Translations under genes and position numbers: made by a program
The notes under the pieces: model-generated
Databases searched by the model: none
What the model was told of the DNA's origin: nothing
The model's input: the letters and a program-made list of their open reading frames with translations, nothing else
NCBI GenBank assembly: GCA_000711775.1
Contig: ARYC01000095.1
Coordinates: 121,302-185,301, forward strand
Length of the DNA: 64,000 nucleotides
Reading direction: 5' to 3'
DNA from: Oxytricha trifallax
Lineage: Eukaryota > Ciliophora > Spirotrichea > Sporadotrichida > Oxytrichidae
In this document: positions 22,490-32,706 of the stretch, piece after piece
How the letters are laid out: every line of letters begins with the position of its first letter
How positions within the stretch are numbered: the first letter of the stretch is position 1

Positions 22490-24001
22490 TATTGCTAAAA
22501 TAGAATTGATTTGGGGAAATTCAAAAATAAAATAAATAATTCAAATATATATTAATCTAACTGCCACTAATTAGAGAGGTCTGTAAATCAAAATTGATTC
22601 AGTGTACTGACCGTTATGTTTATAAGTGCTCAGGTTACTAGTATTACCGGCTAGAGTTACTGTGATTTGCGGAAAAAGACATTTGACATATTTGGCAGAG
22701 GAAATCATTGAATCTCCCGAGTAATATAGAGGATTTGGCGCATTTGGCAGGAGATTTAGAGAGAAATCAGTTTTAGAGATTTAATTGATTATGCTAATAA
22801 TAAAAGATTAATTTAATATATTATTTAATTAAAAACTTAAATTTGGCACATTTGGCACATTTGGCGCATTTGGCACCAGTCAAATAGGGCAAATTGATTA
22901 TTTAAAATGTGATTTGTAATTTATTAATATTGATAATTATTTAAAGAATCAGAAGCAGTAATGGCGCTGAAATATACCAAGAGTGGTCCAGATATTCAAT
23001 ACATTGCAATTTACAGCCTTGCCCTTGGAATTTCACTCCAGTAGCTTGGACAAAGTTGAAATCCTCATATTGATACTTTTGCTCGAAGTACAGACCAATC
23101 ACTTATGGGAGGAACTGATCATAATAGTAGTTTTTGTAACTGAAATCGGAGCTAGCTAATGTAACGGTGATTGTGTTAGCATTATAAACTGAGCTCAGTT
23201 CTTGAATGGTTTGAGTAAAGAAGTTATCAGTCATACCAGTGGTTTTTAATTGATTGAAAACTAGTGAGCTGTAACCTTCACTGAGATATTATCTAGCACT
23301 TTATGTAACGAAGAATACATTGGAATCTAAATCTGCGTGCATAAATGCGAACATTCTTGATACACCTAATCCCTCCTTTGTTAAACCATGCATGAATAAA
23401 AATCAAAAAAGAATCTTACGTTGTTAATCTATCTCTCATAAAGATTGGTACAAGGCTGTAAATTGCAATGTATTGAATATCTGGACCACTCTTGGTATAT
23501 TACAGCGCCATTACTGCTTCTGATTCTTTAAATAGTTATCAATATTAATATATTACAAATCACATTTAAAATAATCACTTTGCCCTATTTGACTGGTGCC
23601 AAATGCGCCAAATGCGCCAAATGTGCCAAATGTGCCAAATTTAAGTTTTAATTAAATAATATATTAAATTAATCTTTTATTAAAATAATTAATCAATTAA
23701 ATCTCTAAAACTGATTTCTTTCTAAATCTCCTGCCAAATGTGCCAAATGCGCCAAATCCTCTATATTACTCGGGAGATTCAATGATTTCCTCTGCCAAAT
23801 ATGTCAAATGTCTTTTTCCGCAAATCACAGTAACTCTAGCCGGTAATACTAGTAACCTGAGCACTTATAAACATAACGGTCAGTACACTGAATCAATTTT
23901 GATTTACAGACCTCTCTAATTAGTGGCAGTTAGATTAATATATATTTGAATTATTTATTTTATTTTTGAATTTCCCCAAATCAATTCTATTTTAGCAATA
24001 A
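22490..24001. mobile_element. Foldback with 530-550-bp arms and a host-gene fragment in the spacer
   Basis: Arms start TATTGCTAAAATAGAATTGA (22490) and end with its complement (to 24001). They contain repeated TTTGGCRCATTTGGCACATT blocks. The arms meet at 23021 and 23451, leaving a 429-bp spacer that is coding on the minus strand. The innermost ~60 bp of both arms are also part of that coding sequence, so the fragment's 5' end has been duplicated as part of the palindrome. A second copy of the family lies at 40138-41308 with a different fragment. Confidence 0.8.
23022..23511 (-). CDS. Captured or misplaced gene fragment with its own 43-bp IES
   Basis: Starts MALQYTKSGPDIQYIAIYSL on the minus strand. 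The frame stops after RDRLTT but resumes if one copy of the 7-bp direct repeat TTAACAA (complement at 23421-23427 and 23378-23384) with the 36 bp between is removed. It then reads RLTKEGLGVSRMFAFMHADL and on through TVTLASSDFSYKNYYYDQFL to the arm boundary. TAA/TAG are used as Gln. The family is not recognised. The segment has the codon bias of a real macronuclear gene and is cut off by the element's spacer edge. Confidence 0.65.
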
Positions 24002-24256
24002 TGATTTTATCTCTTCTCCCAATGAGAAAAACTCCTTTTACTGTTTTTGGGATTTAGCACAAAAGCAAAATATCTCGCTTTCTGGGATGATTCAGGAATA
24101 TTTTCAATAGTAAAGTCCAGCTAAAATTGCGGGATATACCGTAGAATGGACTTAGATTTGAATTTTAAGTTCCTTTGAATTTGATAACTGCCATGATTTT
24201 AATATTTAATTAATTTAATTTTAATTCATTTTCCCAAATCGAATGTATTCCTACAA

Positions 24257-24759
24257 AAGGAATTAGCAATTATTTAGGATAAATGAGGGCTTGTTATCTT
24301 TTTGAGGTTTTAGGAGGATCAGTTTTCAATATGTTGAGTTCAGATAAGTTTACTTTTCAAATATTAATCAGGCTGAGAGTCTAAGAATATCTTGAGTTTT
24401 TTTTATAAATAGCTACTTGATATATCTCACGATAAAATCTCCATATTTATCAATAAATCGATCTATTTTTATCTGTCTTGATTCCCCTATAACCCATTAA
24501 ATTTAAATTTGTGATTTCACATTTAATTCTACCTTTTTTTTAAATAAATTTTATCTTATTAAAATAAACAACATTGAATTGAAAATAATTAGTCTATTAT
24601 CTATTATTTTTATTAAAATAATCATATAAGTTAACCATATAATCCAAATCTAATAAGTAAATTAGAAAATAATTTAAATTTTATCTAAATTTGTTGTATA
24701 TTATTAGTGATATATTTATATGGTATGAAAGCATGAATCAGATTCTGAAACTAACTTCA
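24257..24759. other. AT-rich IES sequence
   Basis: Nothing recognised between the foldback and the next TBE end. Confidence 0.35.
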
Positions 24760-24895
24760 TCAACAAAAATCAATTAAAATATCTCCTTAATGAGGTTTAT
24801 AAGTGCTTTGATTTGTAGGTTATAGTTGAGGTTAGTAGAAAACGCAGTTTTATGTGAATTCTAAGGTATATTTAATTAAAATTAGGTGATTTAAT

Positions 24896-26302
24896 TCAAA
24901 CAAATTAATCTGCTTGTCTTTGTTGTATTTCTTGAATCTTGCTCTCTCAAGAAGCTCAAGTATGTCATCTATAGATTCTCTTGGATAGTAAGGAGCTATC
25001 ACGATTATCATCTCTACTATACTCTTTATTTCTTTGCATACAACTTCTTACTTTATATGCTTCTAAGCTAAGCTGATTGATTATTTTTCATGCTTTGTGC
25101 CAAAGTAAGGCATACTTTCCATATCTCTCTATTAAATAATAGCAGCAAATGCCCATTCATCCCTATAAACTGAGCCACCTAGTCCGCTTCTCTCTAATTC
25201 AGAAGTAACCTGATATCCCAAGATGCTTTGCTTAAGTTAAAATCTCTTATCTTAAAGCTCTATTGAAATTGAATACTACAACTTCAAAAGTATAGAGGTT
25301 CGGCATCACATTTTTAGGCTTAGAATCTCTATGAAAATATCCAAGTTCATGCAACTCGCAGAGACCCTTAATCATATCTGAAAGTCTATCATTCAAGTCA
25401 TCCGGGTATCTGTTTTTATATAGATGGTATCTAAGAGTCATTTCATATTTCTTGAGTCTTAGTGCGATGAACACAAAGCCAAAAATAGCACCGTCTAACC
25501 TCGGCAAGTTCTTGCAATTTCTTATTTAAGCTTCTCGAAGAATTATATATTCGTTAGCAAACTCATTCTGTTACTTTTTTTTCATTCTTAATGAGATAGC
25601 TGAAAGGATATACATTGTATGCATACTCACCGACAACTATAAGTTTTGCCTTGCTAGCCACCTTTGTATTCAAGTAGTTATCTATTCAACTGTTTATATC
25701 AACAGCATTAAATGCAGGAATATACATATCTCTCTCTCTTAGTTGCATGCTAAAAATGTAATGATTCATTGACTCATATAGTTTCTGTCTCTTTATGACT
25801 CAAAAGAGTTATTTTTACTTTTAGCGGCTTCAAGCGTATAAATTTACACCTCTTTAATCAGAAATCGCTTAAGTAAAGCTTTTGCATATGCTTCTTAACT
25901 TTGACTGAGTGAGATGAAGACTTCATGCATGTTATGAACTAATTCTTACTATATAATTCATCATACTTAAAGTTGATCTTTGCACTACCAGAGTATCTAA
26001 TTTATGTGCCCCTTCACGCTTGACTCAGGTGAGAAGAAGTTTTAACAGTCTTCGCATAAAAATATTTTATTTTTTCTCTATGCTTGCTGTTCCTTTCATA
26101 CTCAATCAATCAATTCAACTTGTTTAAACTCACATCTCTTCATTCAATTTCAAGCTTTATACTTTAATTTTGAAGACCTCTGGTTCAAGCTCTAAACACC
26201 CTTTTAAATATAAGTTCCTTCTGGTTACTTGGATGACCCAAAGTTGAGCTATGATTATCCTGCTCCAAGAAAAACCGCCTTTCAATTTAAGTTAGCTGCC
26301 AT
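24896..26302 (-). pseudogene. TBE 57-kDa zinc-finger/kinase gene, degenerate
   Basis: Minus strand from MAANLNQKAVFLGAG-like text at 26300 to the stop at 24896-24898. The best preserved part is the kinase loop (LHELGYFHRDSKPKNVMPNL: Leu and Glu of the usual HRDLKPEN motif changed). Multiple frameshifts. The upstream zinc-finger part has several stops. Confidence 0.7.
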
Positions 26303-26617
26303 ATTTATATTCAAATTTTAATTAAGGTAGAATTTTTTGAAAATAAATCGAATTTAATGTGAAATATACATATAAAAGCATAATTTGAATTTGAATAGGA
26401 AGTTGTTAAAAGTTTGATTAAAATTTGAATCATTAATTAATTATTATAGGAATTTGGTTGCTTTTCATTTTAACACTAAGTACATATATATATATATATA
26501 TAAGGGCTCCTCTCACAAATCGTAAAGCTACCAAATTTTTAAAGTGAGTATTTAAGAAAAATAATAACATTAATCATTTTAAAGTTTTATTCCTAACCCT
26601 ATCTCTAGCTATACTCT

Positions 26618-27150
26618 ATGGAAGACCCCTACTCACGCCCAATGGACGACCACTAGCAATACGTAGACTCGCCCTCAGTGTAGCTGTCGCCCTCCGTGCT
26701 GCCCCCCGGGGTGGAGATTGACCAGTAGCAAGAGCCATTAATGGCCTGGCAGGGGCTGGCCCCCAAGTTGACATGCTTGCTGGAGAACATTAGACATGAA
26801 GACCACAACTTGAAGAGCATCTTAGGCCTAATGTCGACCCTCTACGACCCCCACACCATCTACTGCCACCGGGACCGCATCCAGCAGGTCGTGGAGTGCC
26901 ACCTGGCCAGGAGGCGGCTGACATTCGCGTGTAGGACGCCCAGCAAGAAGGGAGAGGAGACCATTAAAGACTTTAAGATTCAGGATGGAGACAAATACTA
27001 ACCACTTACTACATATGACGCGCCTAAAGCAAGCGGTGGGGCCCTATCTAGTACATGGTCAACAAGCAGCACCAGCTATCCACGATTGGTCGACACCTGT
27101 TCAAAGCCGGCTTATAGCGATTCATCTCAATTCAAGTACCAAGACTGCCT
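26618..27150 (+). CDS. Gene fragment 1 in the TIR element (unknown protein, N-terminus)
   Basis: ATG at 26618 opens a frame MEDPYSRPMDDHQQYVDSPS, then LMAWQGLAPKLTCLLENIRH and HRDRIQQVVECHLARRRLTF up to KIQDGDKY near 27000, with three TAG as Gln. After about 27000 all three frames stay open and the true one is unclear; one gives YMVNKQHQLSTIGRHLFKAG. High G+C at third positions sets it apart from the TBE genes. Family not recognised. Confidence 0.55.
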
Positions 27151-27273
27151 GATTGATGCAAAGAGTATATGAGTCATAGCCGTTAGCCTGCCTATTGAGC
27201 TCTTTGATGAGGCTGGCCTCGAAGATTCAATTGTATTTCTCGGTTACTACTACTTCAGATTCTCAGACCAAAC

Positions 27274-27600
27274 TGCTAGAGATGTGTTTTTAGACTTCAT
27301 TTGTTGCTCTGACCCTTAGCAAGAAGAGCAAGATCGTAACTGTGATGGGTAATATTAGCTAGTCCGATTTGTGCAATGGTGTCAGCTCCCTCTGGGTTCT
27401 AAGCAAGTGTGTTTTAGATGACAGTTTGAACACTCAAAACGAATGCCTTAGCAATAACCTCCGAGTTCAATGTAATTGCATCATCAGAAACAATTGTAGC
27501 ATCTTGAACGGCATCATTTAAGATTCCAGTAACTGATGGCTGGAGGTAATTCTATGCGTTAAGGCAGTAGAATGCCCCAAAATTCCCTGATCGCACCCAA
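27274..27600 (-). CDS. Gene fragment 2 in the TIR element (minus strand, C-terminus)
   Basis: Minus-strand frame GNFGAFYCLNAQNYLQPSVT, then AVQDATIVSDDAITLNSEVI, AKAFVLSVQTVIQNTLAQNP and HHSYDLALLAKGQSNK followed by TGA near 27340. TAA and TAG are used as Gln. It looks like a true C-terminal coding segment, opposite in direction to its neighbours. Family not recognised. The upstream edge is uncertain because a second minus frame is open here. Confidence 0.55.
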
Positions 27601-27689
27601 GGTATTCCTTATTGTACTTGCTTAATTCCACTTTTAAAGATAAGAGTCTACCCAGTGACACTACATTGCGATCACAGGAAAACGACCAA

Positions 27690-27878
27690 GGCACTAGAGG
27701 AAACCTCCTTAGGCCCTGGAAGATGTGCTGCCCCTTAAGACAACAAAGAAGCAGCTGACAGAATACATCAAGCACCTCGGGGCCAAGATTTCTCGCATGG
27801 ATATGCAGTGGCTTAGGAAGAGCTTCCTTGGGGCCCTGGTAGCTGCGCTGGATCACCTCAGCATGCAGAATGTCTGAT
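27690..27878 (+). CDS. Gene fragment 3 in the TIR element (C-terminal piece)
   Basis: Plus-strand frame ALEDVLPLKTTKKQLTEYIK, then HLGAKISRMDMQWLRKSFLG and ALVAALDHLSMQNV followed by TGA near 27876. Amphipathic, Lys-rich, GC-rich. Family not recognised; no link to fragment 2, which runs the other way. Confidence 0.5.
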
Positions 27879-28069
27879 GGGCATTGATGGGTTTTGAGAC
27901 TTTCAATAATATATGTCTAGGTACAGCATGTCAACACCACTAAAGATGCTCTCTTATCTCGGCCCCTGGGACACTTGTCTAAGTCGGGGACCCCATCTTC
28001 GTAGAGACAAACATGGAGAATCGCGTGGTGCCCCTGGCCGCCCCCCAGTCGAAGATCTTCCCGTGATTT

Positions 28070-28694
28070 CCCTTGCAATGCTGGTTCATCAGAAATGCTT
28101 ATGTAAAATACCTGGGTAAGTACTCTACTCTATACATCAATTTATTATCTATTCTTATTTATCTAATCACTTTAATCACACAGCGCACCCCTACATACTG
28201 CCGAATGTCATGGATATACTTACCTGGTCAGTCCCCTTTGTTGCTGAAAAGTAGTAGAGATGCTCTTCAATGCACTGAAGCAGGGATAAGAACTTCCTGA
28301 TGAAGAGGAGCAAGTTGATCCAAAGAAATTAATAGAGCAAGAATCAACACCCAGATAAAGCAGTAAGTCTTTTTATCCAAATCACAATGCTTAATTAGAG
28401 ACTGGCTTATTAAGAGGCAAGGAGCGTGCAATGAGCAAAGTGATGAAGATGTTCAAGATCCTGAGGGAAGAAAATGAGAGTGCCATGTAACTGAAAGGAA
28501 TCTGTCCAGATGGCAAAGTACCAAAAGGTCTGCTGCTTGAGGGAAAGAAAGCAATAGAAAATGAACTGACAGATATATCGAATGTATTCACGAATGCTAA
28601 AAAGCTCGATTCACATAATGAGGGAATGCCCTTCTCTACGCAAGGATAAACAGGATCATCTGGTAACACCCTAGGCGGCAACTTGAATCAGTGA
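28070..28694 (+). pseudogene. Calcineurin A-like phosphatase, C-terminal fragment with an intron
   Basis: Exon RNAYVKYL, then a 68-nt intron (GTAAGT..CACAG, 28116-28183, with CTAAT), then [20 protein letters not shown]. This matches the [22 protein letters not shown] segment at the end of the calcineurin A catalytic domain. A one-base loss near 28248 shifts the frame into [20 protein letters not shown]. It continues to AMSKVMKMFKILREENESAM and QLKGICPDGKVPKGLL, the conserved calmodulin/autoinhibitory tail region, and stops at TGA 28692-28694. The metal-binding phosphatase core is absent, so it cannot be active. The upstream text (27985-28061, VGDPIFVETNMENRVVPLAA) is not calcineurin. Confidence 0.85.
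28116..28183 (+). other. Spliceosomal intron in the calcineurin-like fragment
   Basis: Starts GTAAGTACT, contains ATCTAATCAC and ends AATCACACAG; removal joins Y-L-A-H-P-Y in frame. Its presence argues that the fragment was copied from DNA rather than from spliced RNA. Confidence 0.75.
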
Positions 28695-28940
28695 AAAGGT
28701 GAAGAAACTGTTCAAGGACATATTTGATTATTCACTCTACTAATGCTGCGCAATCATGCTCTCCTATATGTATTATTCCATCTGATGGGCAGCTCTAACT
28801 TTGTTTCTTAGCATGAGCCATCCAAATCTCACATTTATCAGAGAGTGTGTTAGCGGTTTCTCATGTACATAACTAGCTAGATATATATCTAAAAGTGTAT
28901 TTATCATATTAATTTTTCATCCAAATTTTCACATTATTTT

Positions 28941-29606
28941 ATGAATATTAAGGTCTTAAGATTAATTAAGAAAATTAAGAATGTATTAGGTAAAGCCCTA
29001 ATTAGGACATTAAACTTAGCTATATCTCAATAAGCTGATTTCCAATCAACCCAAGATATTTTGACTGCCTTCCTTGAGCTTATAAGCTCAAAATCTTCTA
29101 AAATCAACCACTTCAAGGGTCATTTTTCAAAAATCTGTTTTTTAAGTAAAAGTCTTATAGAGGGCTATAATACCCATTTTATGTTATTTCTTAATTAAAG
29201 TAGAAATTATATATTAAAATTTTAAATTCATATTCTAAAACGTAATAAATTTAAGGTTGATTTAAATTCTCTATAGAGAATTCCATTAAAACTAATATAA
29301 GTTTAATTTTTAATGATTTTAATAATTAAAGCCTAATGATTTCTACTTTAATTAAGAAATAACATAAAATGGGTATTATAGCCCTCTATAAGACTTTTAC
29401 TTAAAAAACAGATTTTTGAAAAATGACCCTTGAAGTGGTCGATTTTAGAAGATTTTGGGCTTATAAGCTCAAGGAAGGCATTCAAAATATCTTGGGTTGA
29501 TTGGAAATCAGCTTATTGAGATATAGCTAAATTAATTGCCCTAATTAGGGCTTTACCTGATGCATTCTTAATTTTCTTAATTAATCTTAAGACCTTAATA
29601 TTCATA
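28941..29606. repeat. Foldback inside the TIR element
   Basis: ATGAATATTAAGGTCTTAAG at 28941 is mirrored by its complement ending at 29606. The arms (~280 bp) are nearly identical, including GGGTATTATAGCCCTCTATA and TTGGGTTGATTGGAAATCAG. The right arm overlaps the start of the right 52-bp TIR by 2 bp. Confidence 0.8.
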
Positions 29607-30191
29607 TATGTATATTTCACATTAAATTCGATTTATTTTCAAAAAATTCTACCTTACCATTATTAAATAAAAATAATTTCCTTAATAAATTGGAGCTGAG
29701 CAGGAGCTTACCCTGCAACAATAATGATTGATTTTTTGTTTAAGACATCTCATTTATATTAAATTATGCTTAATATTTTTATTTTTGTACAAACTGAGGA
29801 AAAATTTAGGTTTGTATTGGTACCAATTAGGTTTTGAACCATTTTGGAACTTATCCATTAAAACCTCATTAGTTTAAAACTATGCACTAGTTAAGTTTTG
29901 GTACTATTATATTAGTACAAATTAAAGTTAAATATATATAGAGCCAGTACTAATTAAATTTTAAACTAATTTAGTATTAATTTTAATGGAACTAATTGAT
30001 AAAATGGAAATCAATCTCTGAAGTTTGCTTCAGATTCTGACAACTATTTCACCGTATCTTTTACATGCTGACTTCTTATTAGATGCCCATATTAAATACT
30101 AAAATTTTAAGCAGTAGGATCCAGAACTCTATATTTTATAACTATAAATCCGTATAACAAGAGAAGGATCAATGATAGAATCTATGAGACC

Positions 30192-31246
30192 ATTATTGTA
30201 GAAATACATTTGAATTTGGAAAATAAGTTGTAATTAATTTAATAATAATTCAAAATCGTGGCAGATAAAGTTGGCCAATTTAGACGCTCTAGAGCTTGTT
30301 CGATATAGAATTCAAATTAACTGTACTTTACTATTGGCGGTACTATTTTATCGAATCCCTGGAGCGAGATAACTTCACTTTAATTTAACCCTCTAAATTA
30401 ATTTAATTTTACCCTCACATTAAAGTGAGGGGCTAGCAGGTAGAACACACCCCCCCCCTAATGTACTATTTTCTTTTTGTAGTCTTGTTGAGTTTTTGAC
30501 GCTGAGCAAGATTGTCAGAAGCGCCTTTTGCTTGCGAGCAATAGTTTTCGAGCTATGACCAAAATAAAGTTCATTTTATACATAAAAACATCATAAAAAT
30601 AGTCAAAATTAAAAATATATATTCTATCTATTTTTATTAAAAATCAATTTTTGGGATGTTTTTGTCATATCCTAAGTAAAGATATCATCATTAAAGTAGT
30701 ATTTTGAAAAGCAACAAATTTTGTCCAAATTTAATAATTTATCATTAATTATGTATTTCTTGACAAAATTGGTTGCTTTTCAAAATACTACTTTAATGAT
30801 GATATCTTTGCTCAGGATATGACAAAAACATCCCAAAAATTGATTTTTAATAAAAATAGATAGAATATATATTTTTAATTTTGACTATTTTTATGATGTT
30901 TTTATGTATAAAAATGAACTTTATTTTGGTCATAGCTCGAAAACTATTGCTCGCAAGCAAAAGGCGCTTCTGACAATCTTGCTCAGCGTCAAAAACTCAA
31001 CAAGACTACAAAAAGAAAATAGTACATTAGGGGGGGGGTGTGTTCTACCTGCTAGCCAAGTGAGGTTATCTAGCTCCAGGGATGCGATAAAATAGTACCG
31101 CCAATAGTAAAGTACAGTTGATTCTAAATTCTCTATCGAACAAGCCCAAGATTGTATAAATTGGCCAACTTTATCTGTCACGGTTTTGAATTATTATTAA
31201 ATTAATTACAACTTATTTTCCAAATTCAAATGTATTTCTACAATAA
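30192..31246. repeat. Foldback of the TTGTAGGAATA family with a nested palindrome
   Basis: Outer ends ATTATTGTAGAAATACATTT and AAATGTATTTCTACAATAAT, with the internal family text GGCAGATAAAGTTGGCCAAT in both arms. It interrupts the 22-kDa gene of the old TBE after its ninth codon or so. Its centre is replaced by a second palindrome (30428-31062). Confidence 0.8.
30428..31062. repeat. Near-perfect ~635-bp palindrome with C9/G9 tips
   Basis: GCTAGCAGGTAGAACACACC followed by a C run and TAATGTACTATTTTC is mirrored by GAAAATAGTACATTAGGGGG..CTACCTGCTAGC. The arms of about 310 bp surround a ~25-bp centre. Short overlapping frames on both strands are by-products of the symmetry. Related in design to foldbacks, but with G/C homopolymers near the tips. 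Confidence 0.85.
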
Positions 31247-32029
31247 TGAAGAAGGTTGAGGCTCATGAAATGATATCAAAATTCATAAGTAAGGAAGATT
31301 TATATCGATACCTCACTCAAGATGGTAAGCATATAACATAAACAGAAATAAATACTCTAGTTGGTTTATTTCTCCAGCTTTGGAAAGTAATAAAATCTCA
31401 TTCTTAAAAGCTATACTCTGTGATAAGAAGAAAGCTTTAAAAGCAATGAGATTGAATTAATCGATATACCAAATTTCCCAAGGATTTCTATTACTAATCT
31501 CTACAAAAATACACTGAAAGATCAAGAGATGGTAGTGTACCTTTCTTCTAAGAAATAACTCTCTATCAAGCTTTTAGACGGGTCTTTTTCTTTAGTGTTT
31601 TTGGCACTTTAAGAGAGAGATCATTGAAGTAGCTCACAAGAAACGCTGTTATATTTATCCTGAAGATTAAAAGAAGCAAGGCATACTAATTAGAAAGAGA
31701 TCTTATTTGTCTTATCAGCTATAAGAAGCATCCTTACCTCTTAAGTAAGCTTTTATTCATAAGTTGTACGAAACCTGGAACTGGCATAACCTAAATAAAG
31801 ATCATTTTTAGGTTCACAGAGAGAGAATTTCATAGATAATTCATGAAATGTGCAAGAGGCTTTATAAAGATGTCTAAAAACCAGATGAAATGAACATAGA
31901 TGCAAGACCTGGCTTTAAGAGAAGAAACAAAAATATATAAATCAAAGCAAGCCATAAAAAGAAGAAAAGAAAGATAACCCAAAACCTTTTAAGAGCCCAT
32001 TTAATATGTGAACTTATTCATTCATTTAA

Positions 32030-32584
32030 ATCTAACACTTATTAATAAACATATATTCTTCCTTCTCTTGCACAAATTGTTGTCTTATCTTTAATCACTC
32101 TCATGCATCTGCCCTGAATCAAGTCAACAGTATCTATAAGCAAGTCATGAATAAGGTGATATAGCAGCAGTTTATTGTAGCGAGGCTTTATTTAAATCGA
32201 GTAGTTCATTAAAATAACGGCTAAAAATAAAATAAGATACGTTGTAATAAGAACTTATGTTTAACTCTTCATAAGCTTTATTAGACTCATTAGTAGTATG
32301 AAAAGATAGATTATAAAAAAAAGAATAATCTCATACTTGTTGTACTTATCTCCTAGCCTATGTAAGAGCTCTATGTACTACTCTCAATTAATAGAGCGAG
32401 GATAAATCACATATCTTTCTAAGCCAGAATCTTCACTTATACCAGCTAAAATTGCATAGGTGACAACCTTTACTCTTTAATCGTAGACTTCTATTTTATC
32501 ATATTTCTAAAACTATGACTTATTTAAGAATGTGTTGAAGGTAAATAAAGCTTCATCAGCGTGTATGAACTTGATTTTAATGTC
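32030..32584 (-). pseudogene. Old TBE transposase, 3' half
   Basis: Matches the C-terminal half of the transposase on the minus strand (reversed text of the NLSVHKT and HADEA regions at 32300-32340 and 32550-32585). Interrupted by the TBE at 32588. Confidence 0.65.
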
Positions 32585-32706
32585 AATCAAAACCCCAAAA
32601 CCGCTTAATGAGGTTTATAAGTGCTTTGATTTGTAGGGAATTTGTTAGGGGTTGGGGTTATTAATAGGTTTTAATGTGAAATTTATAGTAAATGTATTTA
32701 ATTTAA

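Larger units (their letters stand above)
22333..24256. repeat. Composite foldback: outer TTGTAGGAATACATTCG ends, inner fragment-carrying foldback
   Basis: Outer termini TTATTGTAGGAATACATTCG (22336) and TCGAATGTATTCCTACAA (to 24256) belong to the family at 3451. Inside lies a different foldback at 22490-24001, so one element inserted into another. Confidence 0.75.
26323..29656. mobile_element. 3.33-kb TIR element carrying fragments of several genes
   Basis: Perfect 52-bp terminal inverted repeats (TAAGGTAGAATTTTTTGAAA at 26323, its complement ending 29656), with a possible TA target duplication. It sits in the old TBE between the kinase gene start and the spacer. The interior is far more GC-rich than anything else here and contains coding pieces on both strands at 26618-28694, plus a foldback (28941-29606) abutting the right TIR. 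No transposase was found. The layout is like gene-capturing nonautonomous elements (Pack-type), but the inside could also be real MDSs of other loci. Confidence 0.7.
30172..32011 (+). pseudogene. Old TBE 22-kDa gene, split by the foldback
   Basis: Begins ATGATAGAATCTATGAGACC at 30172, resumes at about 31247 (KKVEAHEMISKF) and ends at TGA 32009-32011. The intron-like GTAAGCATATAACATAAACA.. and the IPNFPRISITNLYKNTLKDQ core are recognisable. Numerous indels. Confidence 0.65.

Noticed and set aside
27518..27856. 112-codon minus-strand open frame
   Set aside because: Overlaps fragments 2 and 3 in another frame. The competing frames have Gln-coded TAG/TAA and more protein-like composition. GC-rich DNA with one stop codon is open by chance.
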